Assembly: GCF_014656095.1 (NCBI RefSeq)
Contig: NZ_BNBT01000036.1
Span: forward strand, 1 to 61,362
Length of the DNA stretch: 61,362 nucleotides
Direction of reading: 5' to 3'
From: Streptomyces longispororuber
GTDB lineage: Bacteria > Actinomycetota > Actinomycetes > Streptomycetales > Streptomycetaceae
The notes below the pieces were generated by a model. That model saw only the letters and a list, made by a program, of their open reading frames with translations, ran no database searches and was not told where the DNA came from. This document shows positions 33,307-42,409 of the stretch, piece by piece (the stretch's first letter is position 1; each line of letters begins with the position of its first letter). A program made the position numbers and the translations under genes.

Positions 33307-33454
33307 CGCGGAGCGCCAATGACGGGGGAGAGGGGCGGAGCCCCATACGGGAGCGGCGGGGGGCCGGGGGCGGCAGCCACCGGTTTCGGGGAAGGGGTGG
33401 GCCTGGGGCGCCCCCGGCGAAGGCACCCCCCAGCGCCTGCGACGATAGAGGGAC

Positions 33455-34975
33455 ATGACAACTACCGGGAGGGGCGCGATGGCCGAGCGTGGGGTCGGGA
33501 CACCGACAGAGGCGGACACCGGCACGGGGGGAGCCGACCCCAAGGGCCCCGCGAACCGCGGGGCCCTGCACGTGGCGACGGGAGCCCTCGTCACCCTCGT
33601 CCTCGGCGGCCTCACCGCCATGCCCCCGCTCTCCATGGACATGTACCTCCCCGCCCTCCCGGAGGTCACCGACGCGCTGCACGCCCCCGCGGCCACCGTC
33701 CAGCTCACCCTCACCGCCTGCCTCACCGGCATGGCCCTCGGCCAGCTCGTGGTCGGCCCCATGAGCGACAAGTGGGGCCGCCGCCGCCCCCTCCTCACCG
33801 GCCTGCTCGTCTACATCCTCGCCACCGCGATCTGCGCCCTCGCCCCCACCGTCGAGCTGCTCATCGCCTTCCGCCTGCTCCAGGGCCTCGCGGGCGCCGC
33901 CGCGATCGTGATCGCCAGGGCCGTGGTGCGCGACCTGTACGACGGCGTCGAGATGGCCCGGTTCTTCTCCACGCTGATGCTGATCTCCGGCGTCGCCCCG
34001 GTCGTCGCGCCGCTCATCGGCGGCCAGGTCCTGCGCGTGACGGACTGGCGCGGCATCTTCGTCGTCCTGACGGTCGTCGGCGTCGCCCTGACGCTGCTCG
34101 TGTGGCGGCGCCTGCCGGAGACCCTGGCACCGCGGGACCGGCACGACGGCGGCACCGCGGAGGCGCTGCGCACCATGCGCGGGCTGCTCGCGGACCGCGT
34201 CTTCACCGGCTACATGGTCGCGGGCGGCTTCGCCTTCGCCGCGCTGTTCGCGTACATCTCCGCGTCCCCCTTCGTCATCCAGGAGATCTACGGGGCCTCG
34301 CCGCAGACCTTCAGCCTCCTCTTCGGCGTGAACTCCGTCGGCCTGATCGTCGTCGGCCAGATCAACGGCAAGCTGCTCGTCGGCCGGGTCAGCCTGGACA
34401 AGGCCCTCGCCTTCGGCCTCGCCGTGATCACCCTCGCCGCGACCGCGCTGCTGCTGATGACCAGCGGGGTCTTCGGCGACGACATCGGGCTCGCGCCGAT
34501 CGCCGTCGCGCTGTTCGTGCTGATGTCGGCGATGGGCCTCGCCATGCCGAACACCAACGCGCTCGCCCTGATGCGCACCCGGCACGCGGCGGGCTCCGCC
34601 TCCGCGCTGCTCGGCACCTCCTCCTTCCTCATCGGCGCCGTCGCCTCGCCGCTCGTCGGCATCGCGGGCGAGGACACGGCCGTGCCGATGGCCGTCGTCC
34701 AGCTCGTCTGCGGGGTGGCGGCCCTCGCCTGCTTCGTGGGACTGTGCCGCCCGTGGCAGCGGAACACCGGCACCGAGCAGCAGGTGACGAAGAGCGGACC
34801 CGAAAGGGGAACGGAGTCGGGACCGGAAACGGAACCGGAACCGGAGTCGGGGACGGAGGCGGAGCCCGGAGCAGGACCGGTACCCGGAGCGGGACCGGTG
34901 GCCGGAACGCGACCGGTACCCGGAACGCGACCGGAGCCCCGAACGGGGCCGGAGTCGGAGGGGACGCCCCGCTGA
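33455..34975 (+). CDS. Bcr/CflA-type MFS drug exporter
   Basis: 506 residues with 12 predicted helices. Motif A in GPMSDKWGRRRPLLTGLLVY and the Bcr/CflA-type first helix MPPLSMDMYLPALPEVTDAL are clear. The C-terminal ~75 residues are a hydrophilic Pro/Glu/Gly/Thr tail (from RNTGTEQQVTKSGPERG) encoded by ggaaccgga-type repeats. ATG 33455 has a -10-like element shortly before; ATG 33479, preceded by GGGAGGGG, is a strong alternative and would shorten the protein by 8 residues. The next gene starts within its stop codon. Confidence 0.86.
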   Translation: MTTTGRGAMAERGVGTPTEADTGTGGADPKGPANRGALHVATGALVTLVLGGLTAMPPLSMDMYLPALPEVTDALHAPAATVQLTLTACLTGMALGQLVVGPMSDKWGRRRPLLTGLLVYILATAICALAPTVELLIAFRLLQGLAGAAAIVIARAVVRDLYDGVEMARFFSTLMLISGVAPVVAPLIGGQVLRVTDWRGIFVVLTVVGVALTLLVWRRLPETLAPRDRHDGGTAEALRTMRGLLADRVFTGYMVAGGFAFAALFAYISASPFVIQEIYGASPQTFSLLFGVNSVGLIVVGQINGKLLVGRVSLDKALAFGLAVITLAATALLLMTSGVFGDDIGLAPIAVALFVLMSAMGLAMPNTNALALMRTRHAAGSASALLGTSSFLIGAVASPLVGIAGEDTAVPMAVVQLVCGVAALACFVGLCRPWQRNTGTEQQVTKSGPERGTESGPETEPEPESGTEAEPGAGPVPGAGPVAGTRPVPGTRPEPRTGPESEGTPR

Positions 34976-36102
34976 CGCCGCCACCTCGGACCCTGCGTCC
35001 GGCCACGCCCGACCGCGCCGGACTCGACGCCGACGCGCTGGCCGGCCTCGTCGACGGCGTACGGGAGGCGACGCGCGGCCCCCGCCCCTGGTGCGCGGGC
35101 GCCGTGGTCCTGGTCGGCCGGGGCCCCGTCGTGGCCGTGGCCGAGGCGGCGGGCTGGGCGGTGCGGTACGCCGCGTACGACGAGCGGGCCGACGCCGGGG
35201 TGGAGCTGCCGCCCGGGCGGCGCGTGCCGACGACCGTGGACACGCCCTTCGACCTGGCCTCGCTGACGAAGCTGTTCACGACCGTCGCGGCGGTGCAGCA
35301 ACTGGAGCGCGGCACCCTCGCGCTCGACCGGCCGGTCGCGGCGTACGTCCCGGAGTTCACGGCCGCCGCCGCGCACGGCACCACCGTGCGCCAGCTCCTC
35401 ACCCACACCTCCGGCCTCCGCCCCGAGCTGCCGCTGTACGACCTGCCGGACGCGGCGGCGCGGCTGCGCGCGCTGCGCACCGAGGCGCCGTCCGGCCCGC
35501 CGGGCACGTACCGCTACTCCGACCTGAACCTGCTCCTGCTCCAGCACGTGCTCCAGCGCGTCACCCGGCGGCCCCTCGACGCGCTCGTCCGCGACGGCAT
35601 CACCCGGCCGCTCGGCATGACCGCCACCGGCTTCGGGCCCCGGCCGGGCGCCGCCGCAACCGAGGACCAGCGCAGGCCCTGGGCGAAGGCCGACCGGGGC
35701 ATGCTGCGCGGCGAGGTCCACGACGAGAACGCGTGGGCCCTCGGGGGCGTGGCGGGCCACGCCGGGATCTTCTCCACGGCCCGGGACCTGGCCGTGTTCT
35801 GCCGGGCCCTGCTGTGCGGCGGCGCCTACGGCTCCGCCCGGGTCCTGGGCCCCGCCCACGTCGACCTGATGCTCCGGCCGCCCGGCCTCGGCTTCAACGT
35901 CGACCAGGAGTGGTTCATGGGCGAACTCGCGGGACGCGGGGCGGCCGGCCACACCGGCTTCACCGGCACGTCCCTGGTCCTCGACCGCGCCACGGACACG
36001 TTCCTGATCCTGCTGGCCAACACGGTGCACCCGCGGCGGCGCCCGCCGGACAACGGACCTCGCGCCCGGGCCGCCACGATGCTGGCGCGCGCCGTCCGCT
36101 GA
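34972..36102 (+). CDS. Serine hydrolase (beta-lactamase/EstB family), apparent CTG start
   Basis: 376 residues if translation begins at CTG 34972, which overlaps the exporter stop as CTGA with GGAGGGG about 8 nt upstream; no ATG or GTG in this frame gives a sensible start. Catalytic motif SLTK in FDLASLTKLFTTVAAVQQLE, second motif YSDLN, third motif HTGFTGTS near the C-terminus. This set is typical of class C beta-lactamase-like esterases and peptidases, cytosolic here because no signal peptide is present. Frame upstream of 34972 is the repeat tail of the exporter. Confidence 0.83.
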   Translation: MTPPPRTLRPATPDRAGLDADALAGLVDGVREATRGPRPWCAGAVVLVGRGPVVAVAEAAGWAVRYAAYDERADAGVELPPGRRVPTTVDTPFDLASLTKLFTTVAAVQQLERGTLALDRPVAAYVPEFTAAAAHGTTVRQLLTHTSGLRPELPLYDLPDAAARLRALRTEAPSGPPGTYRYSDLNLLLLQHVLQRVTRRPLDALVRDGITRPLGMTATGFGPRPGAAATEDQRRPWAKADRGMLRGEVHDENAWALGGVAGHAGIFSTARDLAVFCRALLCGGAYGSARVLGPAHVDLMLRPPGLGFNVDQEWFMGELAGRGAAGHTGFTGTSLVLDRATDTFLILLANTVHPRRRPPDNGPRARAATMLARAVR

Positions 36103-36109
36103 GGTAGCC

Positions 36110-36147
36110 CAGCCCGTCCGGCGCTTGCGGACGAGGCGCGGAGCGCC
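36110..36147. repeat. Single copy of the dispersed intergenic repeat
   Basis: cagcccgtccggcgcttgcg followed by gacgaggcgcggagcgcc, directly after the serine hydrolase stop. Same orientation as the right arms at 27178 and 33279; no partner arm is present. Confidence 0.75.
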
Positions 36148-36236
36148 GGGAGAACGGGCTCCAGGGGTGGCATCCCCCGGCCCCGGGAAAGGGGCGCCCC
36201 GCCGGAGCCCGGCCCCCGGCCGTCTAAAATCGCCAG

Positions 36237-37244
36237 GTGCACGACCACCCTTCCCCCGCAGACACCCTCCGCGCCGCCCTCACCGGCCTCCTGGAGGACC
36301 TGCCGCCCCGCGCCGCCGCCACCGCCGTGGACCGGCTCATCGCGAACTACCGGGGCGACACCCCGACCGGGGCCCCCATCCTGCGGGACCGCGCCGACGT
36401 CGCCGCGTACGCGGCCTACCGCATGCCCGCCACGTTCGAGGCCGTCCACGCCGCGCTGCGGGCGTTCGCCGCCGCGGCCCCGGCGGGCTGGGCCCCGGCC
36501 GCGCACACCGACATCGGCGGCGGCACGGGCGCCGCCACCTGGGCGGTCGGCGCCACCTGGCCGGGCGAGCGGCCCGTCACCGTCCTCGACTGGGCCGAAC
36601 CCGCGCTCGCCCTCGGCCGCGAGCTCGCCGCACACCACCCCGGGCTGACCGGCGCCCGGTGGCAGCGGGCCCGTATCGACGCCTCGCTCACCGTGGCGCC
36701 CACCGCCCTCGTCACCATCTCGTACGTCCTCGGCGAGCTCACCGAGGACGACCGGGCCCGGGTCGTGGACGTCGCCGCGCGCGCCGCCACCGACGCCGTC
36801 GTGGTCGTCGAGCCCGGCACCCCCGACGGCTACGCCCGCGTCATCGCGGCCCGCGACCGGCTCGTCGCCGCCGGGTTCCGCGTGGCCGCGCCCTGCCCGC
36901 ACAGCGACACCTGCCCGATCGTGCCGGGCACCGACTGGTGCCACTTCTCCGCCCGGGTCAGCCGCTCCTCGCTGCACCGCCGGGTCAAGGGCGGCTCCCT
37001 GGCCTACGAGGACGAGAAGTTCTCCTACGTCGCCGCCGTCCGCGACCCCGGCCCCGCCGCCGATGGCCTCGCGCCCGCCGCCCGCCGCGTCGTCCGCAGG
37101 CCCCAGATCCGCAAGGGCCAGGTCCTCCTCGACCTCTGCGACGCCGACGTGGCCCTGCGCAAGGCGACGGTGACGAAGCGGCACGGAGCCCTGTACCGGG
37201 AGGCGCGGGACGCCGACTGGGGCGATGCCTGGCCGGAGGTCTAG
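36237..37244 (+). CDS. Rsm22-family small-subunit rRNA methyltransferase-like protein
   Basis: 335 residues from GTG 36237. TAAAAT at 36225-36230 lies 6 nt before the GTG, so the transcript is probably leaderless. Methyltransferase motif DIGGGTGAATWAVGATWPGE, then VTVLDWAEPALALGRELAA, VTISYVLGELTEDDRARVV and VVVVEPGTPDGYARVIAARD. Cysteines CPHSDTCPIV, DWCHFSARVSRS and LDLCDAD match the metal/Fe-S site known from mitochondrial Rsm22 relatives. Expected to act on ribosomal RNA or ribosome assembly. Confidence 0.87.
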   Translation: MHDHPSPADTLRAALTGLLEDLPPRAAATAVDRLIANYRGDTPTGAPILRDRADVAAYAAYRMPATFEAVHAALRAFAAAAPAGWAPAAHTDIGGGTGAATWAVGATWPGERPVTVLDWAEPALALGRELAAHHPGLTGARWQRARIDASLTVAPTALVTISYVLGELTEDDRARVVDVAARAATDAVVVVEPGTPDGYARVIAARDRLVAAGFRVAAPCPHSDTCPIVPGTDWCHFSARVSRSSLHRRVKGGSLAYEDEKFSYVAAVRDPGPAADGLAPAARRVVRRPQIRKGQVLLDLCDADVALRKATVTKRHGALYREARDADWGDAWPEV

Positions 37245-37287
37245 CGCGGCTCCACCCCGGTTGCGGGGCGGGCGTCCCGGGCCCGGC

Positions 37288-38073
37288 CTACGGCAGGACG
37301 ACGTCCCGGCCCGGGCCGCCCTGGACGGTGTCCTTGCCGGAGCCGCCGACGATCAGGTCGTCGCCGCCCTCGCCGTGCAGCATGTCGTCGCCGGAGCCGC
37401 CGAGGAGGCCGTCGTCGCCGTCGCCGCCCATGACGTGGTCGCGGCCGGAGCCCGCGTGCACGAGGTCCTTGCCGCCGTACCCCTCGACCATGTCGTCGCC
37501 CCGGCCGCCCCACATCCGCTGGTCGCCGTCGTCGCCCATCAGGTGGTCCGCGCCGTCGCCGCCGTCCAGGACGACGCGCCCCATGACCATGTCGTCTCCC
37601 CCGTCGCCCCGGACCGTGTGGGCGGTGTGGGCGTGCAGGGTGTCGTCACCGGGCCCGCCGCTGACGGTGGCGACCCCGGCGTCGCTGGTGGCGATCTCGT
37701 CGTCGCCGTCGCCGAGGAAGACGTCGATCCGGTCCGGCCGGGCGCCGTCGGTGGGCAGTTCGCAGACGACGTACGTCTCGTCGCCCGGTTCCAGGTACGC
37801 GCAGTGGTCGTCCGGCTGGAGCGGGACCGCGTCGCGGAAGCCGATGCGCCGGACCCCGTCGCCCTGATCCATCGGGACCACGTGGAGGTCGTTGACCTGC
37901 CCCGGGGCCGCGGTGAAGGTGAGGGACTGCGTCGCCCAGTCGGCGCCGACACGAGCCTTGCCCCCGGAGGCGGCGGGAGCCGCGGCGGCAGGGCCTGCGG
38001 CGAGACCTGCGGCGAGACCGGTGGCCAGCAGGGCCACGGCGGCCGCGCGGGCGGTGACTGGGTGGCGGTTCAT
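37288..38073 (-). CDS. Secreted RTX-like calcium-binding protein
   Basis: 261 residues. Signal peptide (AAAVALLATGLAAGLAAGPA) at the N-terminus. The C-terminal half carries about nine GGXGXD-type nonapeptides (VSGGPGDDTLHA, VRGDGGDDMVMG, LGGSGDDMLHGEGGDDLIVG, VQGGPGRDVVLP), which fold into a calcium-bound parallel beta-roll outside the cell. The first half (about residues 45-110) has no recognised domain. Some repeats lack one Asp, so not every site need bind calcium. Confidence 0.85.
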   Translation of the reverse strand: MNRHPVTARAAAVALLATGLAAGLAAGPAAAAPAASGGKARVGADWATQSLTFTAAPGQVNDLHVVPMDQGDGVRRIGFRDAVPLQPDDHCAYLEPGDETYVVCELPTDGARPDRIDVFLGDGDDEIATSDAGVATVSGGPGDDTLHAHTAHTVRGDGGDDMVMGRVVLDGGDGADHLMGDDGDQRMWGGRGDDMVEGYGGKDLVHAGSGRDHVMGGDGDDGLLGGSGDDMLHGEGGDDLIVGGSGKDTVQGGPGRDVVLP

Positions 38074-38164
38074 GGGACCTCATCTCGGTGGGGGCCGGGG
38101 GCCGGGGGGCGCCCGGAGCGGACGGTGCTCGCCCGCTCCGGGCACCGGCGGAGCCGGGTCGTGC

Positions 38165-38275
38165 GCATCGAACGGTGGTGCTGTGGAACGGTGGTGCGGT
38201 GGTGCGGTGGTGCTGTGATGCGGTGGAACGGTGGTGCTGTGGTGCGGTGGAACGGTGGTGCTGTGGTGCGGTGGC
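38165..38275. repeat. ggtggtgc-type tandem repeat
   Basis: Repeats of gaacggtggtgctgtggtgc with a 24-bp period in the second half (copies at 38226 and 38250) and more degenerate copies before. They fill the spacer between the RTX-like gene start and the LPMO gene stop. Confidence 0.75.
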
Positions 38276-38278
38276 GGG

Positions 38279-38794
38279 TCAGCGCACGTTGACGTCCACG
38301 CAGGCGTAGAAGGCGTTCGGGGTGTCGGCGATGTTCCACACGGCCAGAACCTTCTGCTTGCCGGTGAGGCTGCCGAAGTTCACCTGGTGGGTGACGGTCT
38401 CGCCGGGCCGCGCCCCGCCGTCGTTGAACTCGGCGATCTTGCGGCCGCCCGCGTAGTACTGCCAGGTGCTGGTGGCGTGGCGGGCGGTCAGCCGCCAGTT
38501 GAAGCTGGTCGTCCTGCTGACTGGGGTGACCTTCCAGCCCTTGGCGTCGTTGTCGAGCTCGGCGAACGCGGCGTTGCCGCCGCTGCAACTGGTCAGGCCC
38601 TTGGGGCCCTCGACGCTCTGCGGCTCGTACTTGATGGCGCCGCACGAGACGACGCCGGAGGCGCACTGGGCCTGCCGGCTGGGCGGCGAGGAGATGTAGC
38701 CGTGCGCGCTCGCGCTGCCGGCGGGCAGGGTCACGGCCAGGAGCGGGGCGATGCCCGCACCGATGGCGACGGCCAGCGTCTTCTTGCTCTTCAT
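38279..38794 (-). CDS. AA10 lytic polysaccharide monooxygenase
   Basis: 171 residues; copper enzyme that oxidatively cleaves chitin (or cellulose) outside the cell. The signal peptide ends in GSASA so that His31 (HGYISSPPSRQAQC) becomes the N-terminal residue of the mature protein; with His106 (TARHATSTWQYY) it forms the copper histidine brace, and FYACVDVNV provides the axial aromatic. The catalytic domain stands alone without a carbohydrate-binding module. ATG 38794 follows GGAGG. Upstream lie a DasR-like palindrome and a second inverted repeat, which points to induction by chitin breakdown products. Confidence 0.93.
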   Translation of the reverse strand: MKSKKTLAVAIGAGIAPLLAVTLPAGSASAHGYISSPPSRQAQCASGVVSCGAIKYEPQSVEGPKGLTSCSGGNAAFAELDNDAKGWKVTPVSRTTSFNWRLTARHATSTWQYYAGGRKIAEFNDGGARPGETVTHQVNFGSLTGKQKVLAVWNIADTPNAFYACVDVNVR

Positions 38795-38819
38795 GCCAAC
38801 TCCTCCGTGGGGGTGGGTT

Positions 38820-38842
38820 CTTGTCCGTACGAAACGGACAAG
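38820..38842. promoter_or_regulatory. Perfect 9-bp inverted repeat upstream of the LPMO gene
   Basis: cttgtccgt (38820-38828), 5-base centre, acggacaag (38834-38842). It lies 26 bp before the LPMO start, and could be an operator or a leader hairpin. Confidence 0.5.
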
Positions 38843-38913
38843 CATGCACATGACAAGCGATGTCACGCATGGGAGTGGGGTCGTCATGCGTGGCGAGGGA
38901 AGCGTACCCCTCT

Positions 38914-38925
38914 TGGTCTAGACCA
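38914..38925. promoter_or_regulatory. DasR-like operator (dre)
   Basis: Perfect 12-bp palindrome tggtctagacca, the core of the dre consensus AGTGGTCTAGACCACT bound by the GlcNAc-responsive regulator DasR. It lies 120 bp upstream of the LPMO start, a typical setting for a chitin-utilisation gene. Confidence 0.75.
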
Positions 38926-39060
38926 TGCTGTGAATCTTCCGAGGAGGTGGCGGCCGGAAGGCGGGCCGGACACTTCGCACCTCGCCCCCGGGCGCCGGAC
39001 GGGGCGGAACCACTGCCTCCTCTTATAACTCCCTTAGGGCCGGCGACTATCCACGTCACC

Positions 39061-41040
39061 ATGCCGACCACAACCGCACCCACAACCACAGCCACCGCCA
39101 CCACAGCCCTGGGCCTGGCCCTCGTGCTCCTCGCCGGCGGGGCCACCGCCCGGGCCGCCGTGCCGGAGGTGGCGCGCGGCGGCACCGTCGCGGTCGCCGT
39201 CCGTGGGGGGACCGCCCTCGTCGACACCGCCACGCTCGCCGTGCGCGCCCGCACCCGGGGCGGGCACGACCGGCTGCTCTCGGCCGCCGCGGCCACGCCG
39301 CTCGGGAAGCCGGGGCCGGTGCGCCGGGGGGCCGGCGGGCTCGTGCGCTGGAGCTACCCCGCGCGCGGGCTCGACGTCACGGCCCGCGCCGACCACGGGC
39401 GGCTCTCGCTGAGCTTCGGCGCGCGCCGCGACACCTCACTGCGCTGGCCCGTCACCGGGGTGGGCGCGCCGCGGTCGGCGAGCCTGCAACTGCCGCGCGG
39501 GGAAGGGCTCGACATTCCGGTGGCCGACCCGTTCTGGGTCACCGGCGGGGGCCGCCTCGCGGGCACGGACCTCGACGTGGGCGGCGACCTCACGCTGCCG
39601 CTGTGGGGCTGGTCCGCCGGGCGGTACGGCGTCAGCTACCTGACCCCGACCGACCTCGGCACCTCCCTCGCCCTCACCGCGGCGGGCGGGCGGCTGCGCG
39701 CCACCGCCCGGCACGACTTCCGCCGCGCCGACGGCACCGGCGCCTACACCGTCACCCTCGCCCTGACCGACGGCAACCCGGTCGCGCCCGCCGCCGACTA
39801 CCGCGCGTACCTCGCCGAGCGCGGGCAACTCGGCAGCCTGCGCGAGAAGTTCCGCAGGACCCCGGCCGCCCGCAAGCTGCTCGGCGCCTTCCACGCCTAT
39901 GTGTGGGGGAAGGCCCGCACCGCCGGGGGCGTCCGGCGGCTGCGGGCGCTCGGCGTCGACCGGATGTGGCTCGGGTACGACGCCGGGCCGCGCCCCATGG
40001 ACGCGCGGGCCGTCGCCGCGGCGAAGGCCGCCGGGTACCTCGTCGGCCCTTACGACACGTTCGCCAACGGGCAGGACCCGAAGGGCGCCGACAGCCCCAC
40101 GTCCGTGTGGCCGGACCGGGTGTACCCGGACTTCTGCGTCCGCGACGCCGACGGCCGCCCCCGCACCGGGTTCGGCGGCCGGGGCTGCTACCTGAGCTCC
40201 GCCGCGTTCGAGCGCGCCGAGCCCGCGCGCCACCACTTGGCGGACCGCACCCGTGCGATGGTGCGCAACGGCGCCGACAGCTACTTCCTGGACGTGGACG
40301 CCACCGGCGAGCTGTTCCGCGACCACTCCCCGCGCCACCCCATGACCAAGGCCGAGGACCGCGCCCACCGCCTGGCCCGGATGCGCCGCCTCACCGGCTC
40401 CGGCCTCGTGCTCGGCTCCGAGACCGCGTAGGCGTGGGCCAACCGGGTCCTCGCCTTCGACCACGGCAGCGCGACCCCGGCCGCCGACGGCCTGTGGGCA
40501 CTGGAGAAGAACCGGGAGGAATGGGGCGGCTACTACCCGGAGGGCGCCCCGAAGGCCTTCTTCACGCCGGTCCGGCTCCCGGCCGCGCTCGCCACGGCGA
40601 TGTACGACCCGCGCTACCGCGTCCCGTTGTACGGGACAGCCCTGCACGGCTCCACCGTCAGCGTCGAGCGCTGGGAGCTGTCGTACGGGAAGCTGCCCGC
40701 CGAGAAGACCCGCCGCGCGCTGCTCGCGATGCTCTCCAACCGGCCCCTGAACTACGTCCTGGACGGTACGGAGAGCGCGCGGCAGGGGCGGGAACTCGCG
40801 GCGCTCCAGCGGTACTTCGCGCCGCTGCACCGGGCCGCGGGCACCGAGCGCCTCACGTCCTTCCGGTGGCTGACCGCCGACCGGACCCTGCAGCGCACGG
40901 TCTTCGGCGACGGCGTCCTGACCGTCACGGCCAACTTCGGCAGCAAGGCCCGCGGGGGCCTGCCCGGGGGCTGTGTGGACGCCAGGCTGCGCGGCGACGG
41001 CCGCCCGCGCCGCCTGTGCCCGGCGGACCTGGGGTCCTGA
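39061..41040 (+). pseudogene. Secreted glycoside hydrolase-like gene interrupted by an in-frame TAG
   Basis: A single frame of 660 codons from ATG 39061 to TGA 41038 is interrupted only by TAG at codon 457 (40429-40431). Coding character and frame are unchanged on both sides (GSGLVLGSETA before, AWANRVLAFDHGSATPAADG after), so this is one gene with a point nonsense mutation, a sequencing error or a readthrough site. A signal peptide (TALGLALVLLAGGATARA) is present. A beta-rich N-terminal domain and a barrel-like second half (GVDRMWLGYDAGPRPMDA, GPYDTFANGQDPKG, DSYFLDVDATGELFRDHSPR) suggest a retaining glycosidase; the acids in FLDVD and LGSE may be catalytic. Exact family not identified. Confidence 0.8.
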
Positions 41041-41072
41041 GGGCGCCGCCGCGCCGGCCGGGCGAGGGGGAG

Positions 41073-41095
41073 GCGGGCGGCCGGGGGCCGCCCGC
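41073..41095. terminator. Hairpin between convergent genes
   Basis: Perfect 10-bp stem gcgggcggcc (41073-41082) with ggccgcccgc (41086-41095), 3-base loop, between the glycosidase-like gene and ddaH. Confidence 0.6.
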
Positions 41096-41105
41096 GCGGG
41101 CAAGG

Positions 41106-41933
41106 TCAGTGCTGCCGCAGCTCCTGCGTGCAGCACTTGACGCTGCCGCCGCCCTTGAGCAGCTCGCTCAGGTCCATGCCGATCGGCTCGTAGCCGCGGT
41201 CGCGCAGCGGCTGGAAGAGACCGACGGCGGCCTGCGGGAGCAGCACGTGCAGGCCGTCGGAGACCGCGTTCAGGCCGAGCGCCACCGCGTCCGGCTCCTC
41301 GGCGATCAGCGCGTCGGGGAACAGCCGCCGCAGCACGGCCTGGCTGCCGGGCGAGAACGCGCCCGGGTAGTACATGACGTCGTCCGTCGCGTCGTCCAGG
41401 ACCGCGAGGGCGGTGTCCAGGTGGTAGTAGCGCGGGTCGACGAGGTCGAGGCCGATGACGGGGCGGCCGAAGACCTCCTGGGCCTCGCCGTGCGACAGCG
41501 GGCTGGCGCGGAAGCCGCGGCCCGCGAGGACGTACGACGACGTGACGGCGAAGTCCCCCTCGCCCTCGTTGATGTGGGTCGGCTCGTGGACGTGGCGGAA
41601 GCCGTGGGCGCGGAACCACTCCAGGTGCGCCGCGGCCTCCGGCTGCCGCTCGGGGTAGGCGAAGCTCGCGCCGAGGACCCGGCCGTCGACCACGGTGGCG
41701 CCGTTGGCCGCGAAGACCATGTCCGGCAGGTCGGGGCGGGGTTCGAGCTCCTCGACGGTATGGCCGAGCGAGCGGTAGCGGTCGCGCAGGTCTTCCCACT
41801 GGGCGACGGCCAGCGGGACGTCCACGGGCTTGGCGGGGTCCATCCACGGATTGATGGAGTACGTGACCTTGAAGTGCACGGGTGGGCACATCAGGTAGCG
41901 CCGGGGTGTGGCGCGCCGGGCGACGTGATCCAA
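41106..41933 (-). CDS. ddaH: Dimethylarginine dimethylaminohydrolase
   Basis: 275 residues; hydrolyses N-omega-methylated arginines to citrulline and methylamines. Guanidino-modifying fold with DMVFAANGATVVDGRVLGAS, HINEGEGDFAV, catalytic His171 in YYHLDTALAVLDD and catalytic Cys near the C-terminus (GGGSVKCCTQEL, Cys267/268). The start is TTG 41933, supported by GAGGAG 7 nt upstream; the next in-frame ATG (41891) would lose a segment shared with relatives. Many Streptomyces place an Lrp-type gene opposite ddaH; here the next gene is DUF6243. Confidence 0.9.
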   Translation of the reverse strand: MDHVARRATPRRYLMCPPVHFKVTYSINPWMDPAKPVDVPLAVAQWEDLRDRYRSLGHTVEELEPRPDLPDMVFAANGATVVDGRVLGASFAYPERQPEAAAHLEWFRAHGFRHVHEPTHINEGEGDFAVTSSYVLAGRGFRASPLSHGEAQEVFGRPVIGLDLVDPRYYHLDTALAVLDDATDDVMYYPGAFSPGSQAVLRRLFPDALIAEEPDAVALGLNAVSDGLHVLLPQAAVGLFQPLRDRGYEPIGMDLSELLKGGGSVKCCTQELRQH

Positions 41934-42097
41934 CGAAGGCTCCTCACGAACCGCAGGGGCTGTTGCTGCCCATGGTGAGGTCTGAGGAGCCTTCGCGCAG
42001 TGTTCTGTCGCTGTCCAACTGCGGTGTGGGCGGAGAATTGCTCACGAATCGAACGTTCCGGCGGACGATTGCCCGCCCGGGCGGGGACGTCCGGGGC

Positions 42098-42277
42098 TCA
42101 CGACCCGCCGCCCGCCGCCCGGTTCTCCTGGAGTCTGCGCAGCAGTTCGCGCTTCTGCGCCTGGGGGCTGAGCCCGCCGCCGGGGCGCCCCGCGCCGCTG
42201 CCGCCGCGCAGTGCCTTGCGCGACAGGTTGCTGCGCGTGCCGCCGACGCCGAGCATGCCGGATCCGCCTCGCGCCAT
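42098..42277 (-). CDS. DUF6243-type small protein
   Basis: 59 residues: MARGGSGMLGVGGTRSNLSR, KALRGGSGAGRPGGG, then LSPQAQKRELLRRLQENRA. Gly/Arg-rich and basic with a C-terminal helix; this matches a small family widespread in Streptomyces (DUF6243 as I recall it). Function unknown. Ribosome binding site GGAGG 8 nt before ATG. Divergent from the TetR gene; three copies of the same palindrome fill the space between them, so it is a probable TetR target. Confidence 0.8.
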   Translation of the reverse strand: MARGGSGMLGVGGTRSNLSRKALRGGSGAGRPGGGLSPQAQKRELLRRLQENRAAGGGS

Positions 42278-42313
42278 GGTGGTACCTCCGTGATCGTAGG
42301 GGCGTCACCGACG

Positions 42314-42409
42314 AGACGGGGCGTCTCGTCGTACATCGAAGATAGCCGAGACGTATCGTCTAGTCCAGTCATTTCCGAGGCGCGCGGGGCATGGTGAGAC
42401 GCGGCGTCT
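42314..42409. promoter_or_regulatory. Three TetR-type operators (agacg-N3-cgtct)
   Basis: Palindromes agacg-ggg-cgtct (42314-42326, extended to 8-bp arms 42311-42329), agacg-tat-cgtct (42349-42361) and agacg-cgg-cgtct (42397-42409). All share the same 5-bp arms and 3-bp centre. They lie between the divergent DUF6243 (start 42277) and TetR (start 42434) genes, 37 bp and 25 bp from the respective start codons. Confidence 0.8.

Noticed and set aside
32916..33454. Small plus-strand frames between phoD and the MFS gene
   Set aside because: They are translations of the GC-rich repeats (Pro/Arg/Ala) with no start signals.
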